DNA from: Perkinsus olseni
Lineage: Eukaryota; Perkinsozoa; Perkinsida; Perkinsidae
NCBI GenBank assembly: GCA_013115135.1
Contig: JABANP010000073.1
Span: forward strand, 62,001-126,000
Length of the DNA stretch: 64,000 bases
Direction of reading: 5' to 3'
Each line of letters begins with the position of its first letter. Position 1 is the first letter of the stretch. A model generated the notes under the pieces. That model made no database searches and was not told the origin of the DNA. It worked only from the letters and a program-made list of their open reading frames with translations. Below are positions 20,500-31,459 of the stretch, piece by piece. The position numbers and the translations under genes were made by a program.

Positions 20500-23400
20500 C
20501 TATTCGGCGAGGACGGGGCTGTCTGCCTGCTGCTGCTGTTGATCGTCCTCGGCGGCGGTGATCGATAGAGCGTATCTTATGTGCATCCGTAGCTCCCTCT
20601 CTTCGACCTTGGATAATGCTTCATTATGCCCGCAATGGATATGGACACACCAGCAGTTGCCAGTTCGCACTGGGCAGTCATAGACAGCCAGCCTGTGGCC
20701 ACTTGCAGCCGAGACGGCCTCGGGGTCAGAACAGATGCAGCTACACAGGGTGTAGGCCGTAGTAGACGGACTGATCAATACGCTGATGGGCATTCATGAG
20801 GATGGGTCCATGCCTACCTAGCCATAGCAGCTGCCGCGTTAGAGCACTCCTGCCGGGCGAAGCCACGCCGCAGGTCACAAAGGAAGTTGTCGATCGATAC
20901 CACAGCCCACAGAGCCGCCGCCACTGGAACCGGAACGCAGCCTCCTGAAGAATCTTCCCAGTGCGTTATGGAAGGTCAGGTCTTCAAGACAGGCCTACTG
21001 GAGCTGTACTGAGCTGTCACCGCTGCTCTCATCTTCGCCACTGTCTGCGACCAGTCGTCACAGTATGTGGATACGGACAGGGCGGACTGCTGGCGATGCC
21101 ATCGCAGGAGGGCGAAGGGGTCAATGCTCATCTGTGGGGGACATCATAAGGGCCACTCAGCGCCGAGGAGAGGCCGTACCGCATCAACGCCGGTGTCACC
21201 GTACAGGCATTGGCTGATGCGCGATGTCTCCTTAGCATACTCCTCGGCCACTCGAGGGAAGTGGGGGCAAGCTCGGAACCGGGCGGTGAATGAATCCTCG
21301 GGGATCGGGGTCACACTACCCCACACCTAGAGCGAGGAGCATTGGGAATGGCCAACGGCCATGGACTGAATACCTGCATCTTGTCGATCCACTCAGTGAG
21401 GGGCCAATGCTCCACCGAAGCGCCGCGGTAGTCGGGGAGGTCCTCGGTACCAACATCAACCAGGGGCTGTCCCCCGGCCTCGACCCTCACCTGTATCTGA
21501 AGAGAAGTTCGTGGTTGGACGGGAAGGCAACCGGTGAGAGGCTACAATGTCGAGCAACCGCTTTGAGGTCCTCGAGATAGGGCGCGATGGTGCTAGTGAG
21601 CTCTTCGATCGAATAAGTGTCGAGAGTCGGAGCGTTGGCATCAACCGTAGGCATCTCTGAGGAACAGCCATAACACACAGGTCACGGGTTCTTGATAAGC
21701 ACGGGGAGAGAGAATAAGCAGCCCGCAGGCCCTACCGATAGATCGACCACGCTCCACCAGCTGAGGCAATCGACCGCTGTCGGCAGGAGATGAGCAACCA
21801 TCTCGTCCACCATCGGAGCTAGCACTAGCAGGGGACCTAAGAGTGGTCGTGACCTTATCGTGCCCTATGGCAGTGGCTTGCTCACCCATCGCTGTTAGTA
21901 GCGCTCGCCCCGAGCTCTTGAAGCTCTATGTAGCGACCATTCGTACGCGCATTAGAAGAGATCCGAGGGCGGGAGGAAGGGACATCTGATGTAGCGGTCG
22001 AAGATGCGCTATCTGACCGTTGGTGGAGGCCCTAAATACAGGAAGATGTTAAGGAGGCTCGAAGATACCAATGCGCACGGCGAAGAATAGTCAAAGTCGG
22101 ACGCTGCATTACCCCGAAGCCGGCCAGGCTGCTGATACGACTATCCCTGGATAAGCCGAGAATGAAGAGTAGCTCCTCGATGCTGCTGGTGTTCTCAGAA
22201 TCCTCATTAACGCCGATCAAAGCCATGAACCGGGGGAGGTACGCCAGAGCCAAAGACGCCTGGAAACACGGATGAGGAGGGTGAGAGGGGCGCAGCTAGA
22301 GCTACCTCATACAGAGTGTACCGCGAAATTGAGGAGAGGCGAAGCTCTGGAGGAAGGTCAGCGACGAGCCTGACAATAAGAGATCATTGGTAGGTCGCGA
22401 CGGCACAGTGGACACACCTGGCCGCCACGCCAGTCCGCAGGTTGGCATCTTCCGGGATGATGGTGTCCCTAGGATCGCACGTGAGGATCTTGGGGGTGTC
22501 ATGGATTGACAGGAACTCCCTCTACGTTACTAGCGGCGATTCCGCTCAGCCGCAGCGCTAGGGCCGCCCAGTGGCCAACGGTAGACCTGAGATCGTCTCA
22601 GTGGGACATACAGCGTCGAAGCTGGTTAGCGTGTGCATGCGTGCAACCATGAACGTGAGACCTCTGCCCTCTGTGCCGTTACCTACCGGGCTGTGGCTTC
22701 GAGAGTTCGGAAGGTTCTATCCGCCACGACAAAGTCCAGCTTCAGACCAGGCCGAGGTCGGTCATAAACTTTGCCTAGGTGGCATGCCGTCACTCCCCCA
22801 ACAGATCTGCCATGAACCTGAGCAGCTGCAATTGGAGAGGCACAGGTTCCATCCCATCACCCAGAAGTTTTACCCCAACCCTCTGGACGAAGCCATGGCC
22901 TCGCTTTGCTCCCCTGGGCCGCCACCCATTGCATGATAACTTCGCTATCCGTGTACAACGACGCAGGCGTGCAGAGACCTGAGAGGGACGCTCAGCAAAG
23001 GGAGAATTGGAAGATAGTAATATCGACTACGGCTAGGCTGGAGCGGCGGTGCTAGCCCCGTCCCACCACCGCCTGGTAGAAAGCGACAGGCTCGCCCCTG
23101 TAGTACCTTTAGAATCACCAAAGCCTCTGTAGTTCCACAACACGATACCGTAGCCCAGGCCTAGGTAGAAGTCTAGCCACTCAGGCTGGTATACTGCACA
23201 CTCATAGTAGGCAGCATTAGGGTTGCACCAGACGATAACCTGACCTCAAGCGTCGCAGCAGCTCCTAGCAGCCGCCTCCGTGCTACCGTACTTTAGTCTC
23301 CAACAGCGATGTGCCTGACTCGGGGCTGTCAGCAGGCAGACTCTGTTGACGGTAGGAAGGGACGTAGACACCATCCAGGTGGTCGACGGTGAAGGCACGC

Positions 23401-24647
23401 GCGCTGTACCTAGGTTTACGGCTTAGTTGGGAGGGCGAGCGGGCGCCGTCTGACCTGTTGATTAGCTCGCTCTTCAGGTGATGCAGGCTGCCGAGGATCT
23501 GCGGTCGGAAGAAGGCACGCAAATTCTGCACTAGGCCGCTGGACTCATCCTCACCGAGCAACCTAGGGAACGGTTCATGGAGAAATCAAAAACGCATCGC
23601 TCCGCTCATCATTGTAGTACCTGTCGCACTTGAGGAGGGCCTTCATTGGCACGTCCATGTTATGCTTGGTCTTTTCAAAGCGCACCCAGTGGTTGGAGAA
23701 CTCCCCCCGGCACATGTAACTAAGGGCAATAGTATGTCATAATACATAAATATATTATAGGCAATACCAATATACATAAAGAAATATATAAAATATAATA
23801 AATATTAGTATTATCATATACCGAGGTTTACATCATGATATTGCATTAATATTGATAATCCTACATATTATATACTAGTCGATGACTGAATACTTGATAA
23901 AGCAGACCCGACAAGATCTACCGTGACCCTGCTGCACCAAGGGCTTATTCAGCGTGCACTGACCACAGTGAGGTAGCGCCAGACGAGCCTACTAGCCTTA
24001 CTCTCGGAAGGACATCTTCTTCGCTCCGCCAAGATCAAGCTTGGTCGACTTCATCCAGTGGTGGAGTTCTTCGAGGCAGTCCCGTAGCTGTTGCTGGTCC
24101 TCTGTGAGGGACACCTACTAGGCGTGCTGCGTCGTCGAAGAACGCCAGGAGAGCTACCCCTAAATTCTTGGCCTGATCATCATAGTTCCGCAACAGCCCC
24201 TCCACCATAAACACCGCTGCTTGGGGCTCCTGGGCCTGCTCAGGGCGGGAGCACCTATGAGAGAAAGTCGTCACATATACGCTGCAGATCTCGCAAAAGA
24301 CAGAGGTGCCCAGTATGAGCTGTCCACCACGACAACGCCTGTGAATTTGGAAGGTTGTCCGCCTGTCGGTAGTGCAAGGCGGTGGGCCCGAGACTGATGC
24401 GGCCTCCAGTAGTATTTCGGGTGGAGCGGAACGGTCCTCCCTTAGCCTTACTGATTGTTCAGGAAGGCTCGTAGGTCGTCAAAATAGGAAGTGCATTGGT
24501 GCGAAAACTGCTCGCCTGACCGGAACACGATATTATGGGCAGCGGAGCGACGCACTTATCACAGTATAGGCCTTCTATCCTGCGCCTCCAAAGCAGGTTA
24601 CCACCCGGGAAGACTGCTGTCAATGCTACAAACCTGGCAACGACCAA
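20500..24647 (-). CDS. Large alpha/beta-hydrolase, about 15 exons, 5' end unresolved
   Basis: Serine-hydrolase-fold protein of a type I associate with ciliates and dinoflagellates. From 5' to 3': GPTALHYRQADNLPNSQALSWW and HTGHLCLLRDLQRICDDF, then VFMVEGLLRNYDDQAKNLG, SLTEDQQQLRDCLEELHHWM, LVQNLRAFFRPQILGSLHHL, HLDGVYVPSYRQQS, the strand VIVWCNPNAAYYECAVYQ with EWLDFYLGLGYGIVLWNYRG FGDSKG, the nucleophile elbow VHGRSVGGVTACH (Ser, about 22770-22810), LDFVVADRTFRTLEA, the acid region ILTCDPRDTIIPEDA and the His region VHIHCGHNEALSKVEERELR near the end. So all three catalytic residues appear present. The last residues are Gln-rich and the stop is at 20500. A 24459-24647 frame may hold the N-terminus but is not proven. 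Substrate unknown. Confidence 0.8.
23731..23880. repeat. A+T-rich insert within an enlarged intron
   Basis: About 150 bases of almost pure A and T (runs such as ATACATAAATATATTATAG) in an intron of the hydrolase that is about 280 nt long, against 40-60 nt for its neighbours. The surrounding sequence is about half G+C. No coding capacity. Confidence 0.7.
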
Positions 24648-24677
24648 CGCGCAGTCTCAGCGGCATCGAGGGTGGTG

Positions 24678-25088
24678 TTAGTCGTACTTGACAATGATCC
24701 AGAAGACAATCAACTGTAGCAAGAAGGTGAGCCAAAGAGGGATAAACTTGCAGGTAATCCAGGTAACAAATATAAAGTTTATACTCACTACCTGAGGATT
24801 ACGGAGGCATCAGAAACTCCCGAGACGAAGGGTGATTTCACGAAGTCCCCCGGAGATGAGCCGCGCTGTTAGCCAAGATGAGATCCCGTATGGGGCGGTA
24901 CGGCAAGGCGAAGGGCCCAGTGAGATACTACCGCTAGAACGGCCAGTATGACCGCCAACATCCACGGGCTGTCCTCTCTTAGCTCCTCGAGGGTTCTCGT
25001 CAACTGATTCACTTTGTAGCGGAGGTGGCCATAATGGTACTTCACGAAGGCCTTGGTATTGTCCTGGATCCTCCCACTGTAGGAAGCC
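24678..25088 (-). CDS. Small multi-span membrane protein
   Basis: From an ATG at 25088 (an upstream ATG at 25165 is also in frame): a basic amphipathic stretch ASYSGRIQDNTKAFVKYHYG, KVNQLTRTLEELREDSPW, then a hydrophobic helix MLAVILAVLAVVSHWALRL. After one or two introns the last exon carries two adjoining hydrophobic stretches (NFIFVTWITCKFIPLWLTFL, LQLIVFWIIVKYD) and a stop at 24678. The splice joins in the middle are not settled. Family not recognised. Confidence 0.5.
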
Positions 25089-25258
25089 ATACTGATGATA
25101 CAAAACTGGACAGAACTGCTGTACCCGGACAATGCTCCCTCTGCCAATTCACCACTGTCACTCAACGCCCAAGATGCACTATGAAAATGTGATCAGCATT
25201 CAGTATAGATCCGCTGTACTTCAATGGACCCTAGTCCACTACCACCTGGTCGGGCACT

Positions 25259-26872
25259 TTACCACCGGTCACCACCCCAACCACCTCCGTATCCTTGGTT
25301 CTGCTGATACCCCTGAGGGCCAGCCTGGGACCATCCGCCCTGGAAAGCTTGCTGCGGCTGCTGTTGCTGCTGCTGCCAGCCATTCTGCCAGTTATTGTAC
25401 TGCTCTGGGCTGCTTCCCCAGCTCTGGTCGCCGCCCCACTCGTTCCGGCGAGGACTGCGAGATCGGCTTCGTCTCCTCGGCGCTGGTACTCCCATAAGCG
25501 TCAGTCGCGCTCTCTACGATCCTCCGAATCTGGGCGTTAGCGAATGCCGATACGTTGCGGTAGGTTCCCTCCCTAGCGCCGGCAGCAAGACTATCAGCTT
25601 CCAGTGAAGGGACCCGACCTGCCAATACGTCGTCAAGATCCGCGATAGAAAGCAGTCTCCGCAGCAGATCTCCGACCCTCTCGTCAACCGTAGCGCGTTG
25701 TACCCAGGACGTGACACCGTTCTCGAGCACCGTAATCGATGGTAGGGACGTGAACTCCTGATCTTTGCCCAGGGCGATGTTACGGGCCTCTTCCCAGTTG
25801 CTAGCATTCCGGACAGCCTCGATAGCCGAGGCAGCGGAACAGCCAGAGAGGAGGATCCCTCGGGCTTTGTCAGGGGCGCCTTGCTCCTCAAGGAAGGACC
25901 AGATACGACTGGAGGCCCTCTCTAGCGAACAGTCACAGCCCGGACCTTTGTTGACCGATCTGAAGCGTCCGGGCCTGGGCGACTCGTGGAAGCCCTTCCC
26001 TTTGCCCTTGCCCTTCCCTTTTCCACTTCCCTTGCCACCTTTACCCAAAGGCCCTCTGTGAGGGATGAGTAGCTCCTTAACAGCAGCAGTGACGACACTG
26101 CTGGCGTTACGGGCCGACTCAATACGCGATCTATCGACAGCGGTATGATGGAAGATGAAGGGCACAGATAGGGCAATGGGGACTTCAAACTTGAGGAACT
26201 TCTCGCAGGCCTCGTCAAGCCCGTACTCTTGACAGAACTCGTCGATCATAACCATTATCATGACAACACTCATGTCGGCCATGGCGCGGCCGCGGTCTCG
26301 CTGACAAAAGGGGAAAAATCAGAAAATGCAGCGTGGGCGTGTGCGTATGGTGAGCGGTGGTCACGTGCGTACATCGGAGATCTCTTTCAGCCAAGCGACG
26401 AAGCCTTGCTTGGGCGATTTGTTTCCACCAGTACCGTGCATGAGGACTCTGAAAAAGTCGCGAAAACGTGCAAAGTCGCGCGGCAAAGGATTCCTCCCAA
26501 GATTCTTAGTACTTGCTGGCGGATAGTTCCGAAACAAGTCGGCCAGTGGCGTTATGAGCCGCGTCGAGGTCGGTGAGGGACGAATGATCGGACAGGACAA
26601 GCTCCCAGCAGGAATGAGCTGGGATGGAGCACCTAGTAGTAGCGGGAGTACGCGTAATAGTGGCATCGCGGCTCGGCGACGTCGCGGAGAGTAGCGGCGG
26701 CGGTGGTGGTCGGAAAGGGGTGGCGTTACCTCAGCATATCGTCGCCAGTTTGGCCTATCTGGTATTTGTCTACGAACTCATCTATAGCGACTAGGAGTGA
26801 ACCAGCGGGCGGCGTCTCGTTCGCGTATTGGTAGTAGTTTGTCGGCGGCTCCGTCGTAAACTCGACCACCAT
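25259..26872 (-). CDS. Gly/Lys-rich protein with dinoflagellate-type helical modules, intron-bearing paralogue
   Basis: Starts MVVEFTTEPPTNYYQYANET at 26872. Spliced exons give PAGSLLVAIDEFVDKYQIG, CSIPAHSCWELVLSDHSSL, TDLDAAHNATGRLVSELSAS, a KSPKQGFVAWLKEISD segment, MVMIDEFCQEYGLDEACEKF and SARNASSVVTAAVKELL. A GKGKGKGKG linker follows, then more copies of the same helical module (RNASNWEEARNIAL, DERVGDLLRRLLSIADLDD) and a C-terminus rich in RS and Gly/Gln (RRRSRSRSPRR, then GGGWGGDRW stop). RS and RGG-like tails are usual in RNA-binding proteins, so an RNA role is likely. At least four introns lie where the next gene has none. The join to the RS tail near 25490 needs either a 40-nt intron or a one-base skip. 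Confidence 0.65.
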
Positions 26873-27036
26873 GGCGAAGGGGGAAGGGGGAAGAGAAAGG
26901 GAAAGTAAGTGTTGAAAACAACGGGGCAGCCGCTGAAAAAATGACAAGTGCCTTCCTAGAACCTCTGCAACACGACAACCACCAAGGTAAATATAACCGG
27001 AAAACTGATACCATATATTCCCCAATTCGATGTCCC

Positions 27037-27952
27037 TCAATCCCAACGTCCGCCACCAGACCGACGAGCAGGCGGGGGACCACGGTTCCCGTACGGGATT
27101 CGACTGGACCGGCATGGACGGGAAGCCCTTACCTCCCCCTTTGCTACTGCCCTTGCCACTCCCTTTGCCGCTGCCCTTCCCAGGATAAGGACTCGTGTGG
27201 TAAGCAGGCGGCGGGGCACCCCTGGTCGCAAATCTGTCATTACTCTCGGGCGGAGCGAAGCGGCCACCTATCGGGCCAGCATCGAATCCTTGAGGTGGCC
27301 CCCGCCTCGGAGGTGTTCGTGACCTCTCACGAGTCGGCAAGGGGCGAGGCAGTGGCCTCCCAGGCTGAGGCGACTCCTGCATCGATGGCCTTCCGTGCGG
27401 AACTGTCTTCCCTCTAAGCTCCTTCATAACGTAAGCGCTCGGGTTGTGGCTCGACTTCAAGAGAGCATGGTCCCTGGCTGATATTGTATAGACGATGGTG
27501 GCTACCTCTGTACACGGGACGGCGAACTTGAGGGTCTTCTGGCAAGCATAGTCCAACCTGTACTCCTCACAGAACTCATCTATCATCACCATAATCATTG
27601 CAACACTCAGCTCCGATATAGCTCGGGGTCTATCTCGGTCCGTGATCCGATCGAGCCAAGCCACGATGCCGCTCTTCGGGGACTTTGTGCCTTCGGGACC
27701 GTGGATGAGGGCTCCGGCCTTGCTGAGCTCTCTGATCACCCGGGCCGGAGGGTTAGCGGCTCGATCCAGCTGTAAACTGAGGACGTTGTTGAGGATCTCG
27801 TAGCAGCCTTGGGCGCTGGCGCTGCAACGGAGGGCGCTGTCGCAGCTCCTGTCCAGGTCAAAGCGTTCCACCAGGTCGTCGATCATGAGCAGCAACTCGC
27901 CAGGTGGGGGCAGCGGGGCCTCCGGAGGTGAGGAACCTTGAAGAGCCGCCAT
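27037..27952 (-). CDS. Gly/Lys-rich protein with dinoflagellate-type helical modules, intronless paralogue
   Basis: Tandem homologue of the gene downstream: GELLLMIDDLVERFDLDRSC, CSASAQGCYEILNNVLSL, RAANPPARVIRELSKAG, KSPKSGIVAWLDRITD, AMIMVMIDEFCEEYRLDYAC, SSHNPSAYVMKELRGK, then Pro/Arg-rich sequence, GKGSGKGSGKGSSKGGGKG and a short RGG-like end (YGNRGPPPARRSGGGRWD). The first 270 residues are one uninterrupted frame although the paralogue has three introns across the same segment, so this copy may come from a spliced transcript. One base must be skipped near 27105 to enter the final GRWD frame, which resembles the paralogue's ending. Otherwise the frame would run on without a recognisable C-terminus. 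Confidence 0.65.
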
Positions 27953-28035
27953 TTAACCCAAAGCCTGACTGCGGCGGCACTGATCACCAGCATAACCATG
28001 CCGTCCCCCTCTCGACGCCACACCGAAACTTCAAC

Positions 28036-29479
28036 TTAGGAAGAAAAAATAGCATCGTACAAGGAGACTAGTAGCGCATAGCCAGCCTCACGATACGTTG
28101 AGGGAGCGTCTATCAGACTGGCACTGAAGCGAGTCTAACAAGGGACTCACTGTGACGTACTCTCATGGTCACCAGGCCTGGATTGGCCTTACCAACTTAC
28201 CCGTTCCCTCTGGTCCATACCCGCCCATTTGGCAAGGATCCGCTCGACAGCCGCTGTGTAGTTCTCCTCGGATCGATAACCATACCTGTGGACTTGGCCT
28301 TCATACCACACCTTTCCATATTCCTAGGCTCACGCTCGTCTAACAGTCTCCTCGGCGTCGCACATAAGGTTGTAAGGCAGCCCAAATGCCTCTACAAAGT
28401 GGCCTACGATTGCTTCGGCCGTCTCGTCCGTGACATTGCTCGTGACGGGCTTAATAGGGTCGCTCAGCAGGGACTGGCAAGGAGGAGGCCTAGACCAACC
28501 CACGGCCCCTCTAGGTACCTTGATCGCGTGCTGGTCAGTCTGGTACTTCACCGACTTCCGCCCTCTAACGCGATTGATGCCGCTGTACGGTTGTGCCGCT
28601 GCAAACCGGGTGAGCTTATCGTAGAGGAGGCGCAGACAGGTGTAGGCCTTCCGCTTCCGGACCGTCCCTGAGGTACTCCAAATCGAAATCCTCGGTGCCC
28701 TTGCTGGGCCCACTCACCCCTTTGCCGGCCAATATGGTCCATGGCGGCCTTGAACCTACCGGGTAGTATCGGGTTAACCAGGGACTGTCCTAGGCGGCCT
28801 ACCTTGGTAGTCCGTTCTTAACCGCAGCCCGAGCACTTGATAAGGTCTCGTCCCCAAGCAAGGTGGGCTGAAAGGGACCCTAGGAGGCGGCTCCCTCCAA
28901 GCCGCACCCATACCGTGGACTGAGCATCCAAGGCTGCGTTCATGAAGGCCATCGACTGGCCTAGTAACGCTGCTAGCTTCACGTTAGTCGGCCCCGCTGT
29001 GCCCGTCTCAAAGTTCTCCATGTGCTCAGTGAGGAACTTCATGTGGTCCTGAGGGAATGCCGGGTAGTCAGCAAGGCAAGGGCTGGGGTAATGATGGCAG
29101 CCGCCGCGGCAGCTACCTTGTAGGAGCTAGCGGCGTTAAAAACTTGCAACGCTGTATCCGCGTCAAAACGATCGCTAACCGCCTCGCTGTCGACCCTTGA
29201 CCGACCCCTTCTTCGAGCTGGGGACTTGCTACCAGCATCGCGAGAACTTCTCCTCCTGGGACCAACCTCGTGAACCCCACTACACAGCGGGTGAGCCTAC
29301 TTCGACGGCGACTGATCAGGGCCGAGGTCGCCGTAAAGATCCCGATATTGCTTTAGCCGATCCGCGTTGTCGTGCGCGCGTTTGCGGAGGTCTGGCAAAG
29401 GACCGCCTTCGTACCCCAAGGGGCCGGGCGGAGCGTTACCCACGGAATCCTCTGTGTCCTGGCGCGCATGGTTACTCAT
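28036..29479 (-). CDS. Hypothetical protein, about seven exons
   Basis: Hand-spliced from ATG at 29479 (MSNHARQDTEDSVGNAPPG). It continues with LKQYRDLYGDLGPDQSPS, an RS-type patch RRSSRDAGSKSPARRRGRSR, helices VSDRFDADTALQVFNAASSY and HMKFLTEHMENFETGTAG, KLAALLGQSMAFMNAALDAQ, FKAAMDHIGRQR, KAYTCLRLLYDKLTRFAA, ETAEAIVGHFVEAFGLPYNL and NYTAAVERILAKWAGMDQRE, ending YALLVSLYDAIFSS at 28036. All junctions use GT-AG and keep frame. It is a largely helical soluble protein of about 330 residues. No family is recognised. Confidence 0.55.
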
Positions 29480-29869
29480 GACAAAAATGTTATCTCCACT
29501 GGCCAGGAAGTGTTAGTAACGCTAGATGAGGCCGAGTGGACGGCTGAGAGTCGAACAGGGTTCAGTTATGCCTTCGAAGTTGGTTACTCTTGCACGCATG
29601 TACAAGCCTGCGGCGGAGCGATGCGCGAAAAGGAATTTTCAAGTGCGCAGAATCTCTCGTCACCTCACAAAGCGACTTTGATAGGGCGGCCGGGCTCTGC
29701 GGTACAAAGTATAGACCGAACCTGCCCTACACGTACGTCCCCCTTGCTGGTGACCGGTTGTGGCACGACCATGTCAATGCGCATCCTCATACCACTCGCG
29801 AGGGGCGGAAGATGAAGCGTGGAATCGAGGGTTGAGGTAATTCTGCTGGTGTTAGTCGCTTCATTAAAT

Positions 29870-30582
29870 ATGACGGCTCGACTGCCCCCGTCCAAGCTGC
29901 CACCCAAAGTCGACCTCACTCACAGGAGCTGTCTAGTCTCGGAGAACTCCAAGATAGCATGTCGGGCTTCCCTGCCTTACCCGTACTGCATACCATGGTC
30001 ACCTTCAGGCATACGGGAGTTCAGTGCTGGTGATGGTGGCGATGTAGGGCTGCACTTCGGCGAGACTGCCTTGGTACGTCTCTTGCCACTCCTCGTTATT
30101 GCCACCTGCCTCACACAGGTCTCCACGGTGTCTCCCAACCCCACAGATCGGGTCTGGAGCTGCCTAGTAGAGAAGGACGACGGGACGTGTAAATGGCAGC
30201 ATCTCCGCCGCCCTAGGGCTGATCGTTCCCTCCAGGTATCATCGTGCCGGACCACTACCTAGTGGAGATAGACGACACCTCGAGTGAATGGGTGAAGCCC
30301 AAGCAGCAGTTCGTAGCCCTCAATAACGCCAAGGCCGCTCAGTATAACCACCTGGACATGTAGTGCAGCTCAGCGCTGACAGGCGAGGGTCATTGTTTCT
30401 GTCAGCCACACGGGGAGAGTGTACCGGTACCACTACAGCGAGTCGGGCAAGCCCAACATGTGGTTCATGGAGGATGTTGCGGAATCGACGAGCTCGACGA
30501 AGAGGGTATGGGGATGGACAAATATCGGTATTGAGGGCTGCTTGGCTGAGGGCTGTCCTGGCTGGTATCACCTCCATCGTTA
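29870..30582 (+). CDS. Hypothetical, possibly secreted protein
   Basis: The readable C-terminal part is solid: DRVWSCLVEKDDGTC joined by a 43-nt intron to IIVPDHYLVEIDDTSSEWVK and QQFVALNNAKAAQYNHLD, then (intron) VYRYHYSESGKPNMWFMEDV and WGWTNIGIEGCLAEGCPGWY before the stop at 30582. It has several Cys and aromatic residues, as in extracellular domains. Hydrophobic stretches that could be signal sequences occur at VRLLPLLVIATCL and upstream at VILLVLVASLN. Which start is used is unclear: an ATG at 29812 reaches the second stretch only after a one-base slip in GGG. Function unknown. Confidence 0.45.
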
Positions 30583-30728
30583 GATAACGTCCTTGTAGCT
30601 GCCCACAAGCCAGCCACCGAGGTCAACTACCCCGCGGTTGCACGACATTGTAGGGCATCTTCGTAAGATACGTCGTGCGCAGCGGGAAGATTTCAGATCT
30701 AGCGAAGTTGCAGAACTCAGCAGCGTCG

Positions 30729-31222
30729 ATGGCGAGTTCTTCCGAGGCCGTAGGGAAGTTCCGTGAGCTTGCTTTCGACAGGCTGTGCATTGCCGTGGCC
30801 GCCTACTCCCCGACAGAACGAGAGCCTTCTGGGTTGAAGGTGAGGGCCTCAGCGACCTACGTGCCGCCTCATATCGTCACGCCCGTTAGATCGCCGAGCA
30901 CGATTACGTTTTATGTTAAGGATTGCCTTTGGGATATTGCAGGTGGGGACTGAGCAGTTGCGCACAGCGAAGGATCGCATGATTGTAGGGTGCGGTTTTG
31001 CGTACGGTCATAAGAAAGATTGTCTGGAAGAGGGATGGGTGCCTACTAGGTGCCTCGTTGACGTGGACATGGTAAGTAGCCCCCTGTGGGGGCCCCCTCA
31101 CACAAGCCTCACTCGTCGCCTCCGCGCAGGTTAGGGTAGCTAGTGGCGGCAGCAAGGTATGGGAATGCGGTATAACGTACGAGGAGGATCGTCAGTCAGA
31201 CAACAAGACAAGGAAGATGTAA
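30729..31222 (+). CDS. Small hypothetical protein, three exons
   Basis: ATG at 30729: MASSSEAVGKFRELAFDRLC, YSPTEREPSGLK, intron (about 30840-30947), VGTEQLRTAKDRMIVGCGFA, HKKDCLEEGWVPTRCLVDVD, intron (about 31072-31130), VRVASGGSKVWECGITYEED and stop TAA at 31220-31222. Roughly 110 residues. Introns have good GTGAGG/GTAAGT donors and GCAG acceptors. Five Cys in a short domain might bind metal or form disulfides. No family is recognised. Confidence 0.5.
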
Positions 31223-31459
31223 TAGATCTCACGCTACGGCCACTGGGAAGTGCGATGTCACTCAGGATAAGTCGGATAAGCCAGCAAGGTACCATCGGGG
31301 CGCCGGAGTCCATAACAGTCAACGAGAAGGGAGAGGATATAATGCTGCATCGCCGCGGACGGCATCACCGCAGTCGAACGACGAGTACTCGACCGACAGC
31401 CCAGGCAGCAGCTTCTTAACAGTTTCTTACGTCCTACCAGTGTGTACGGGTTAATGTGA

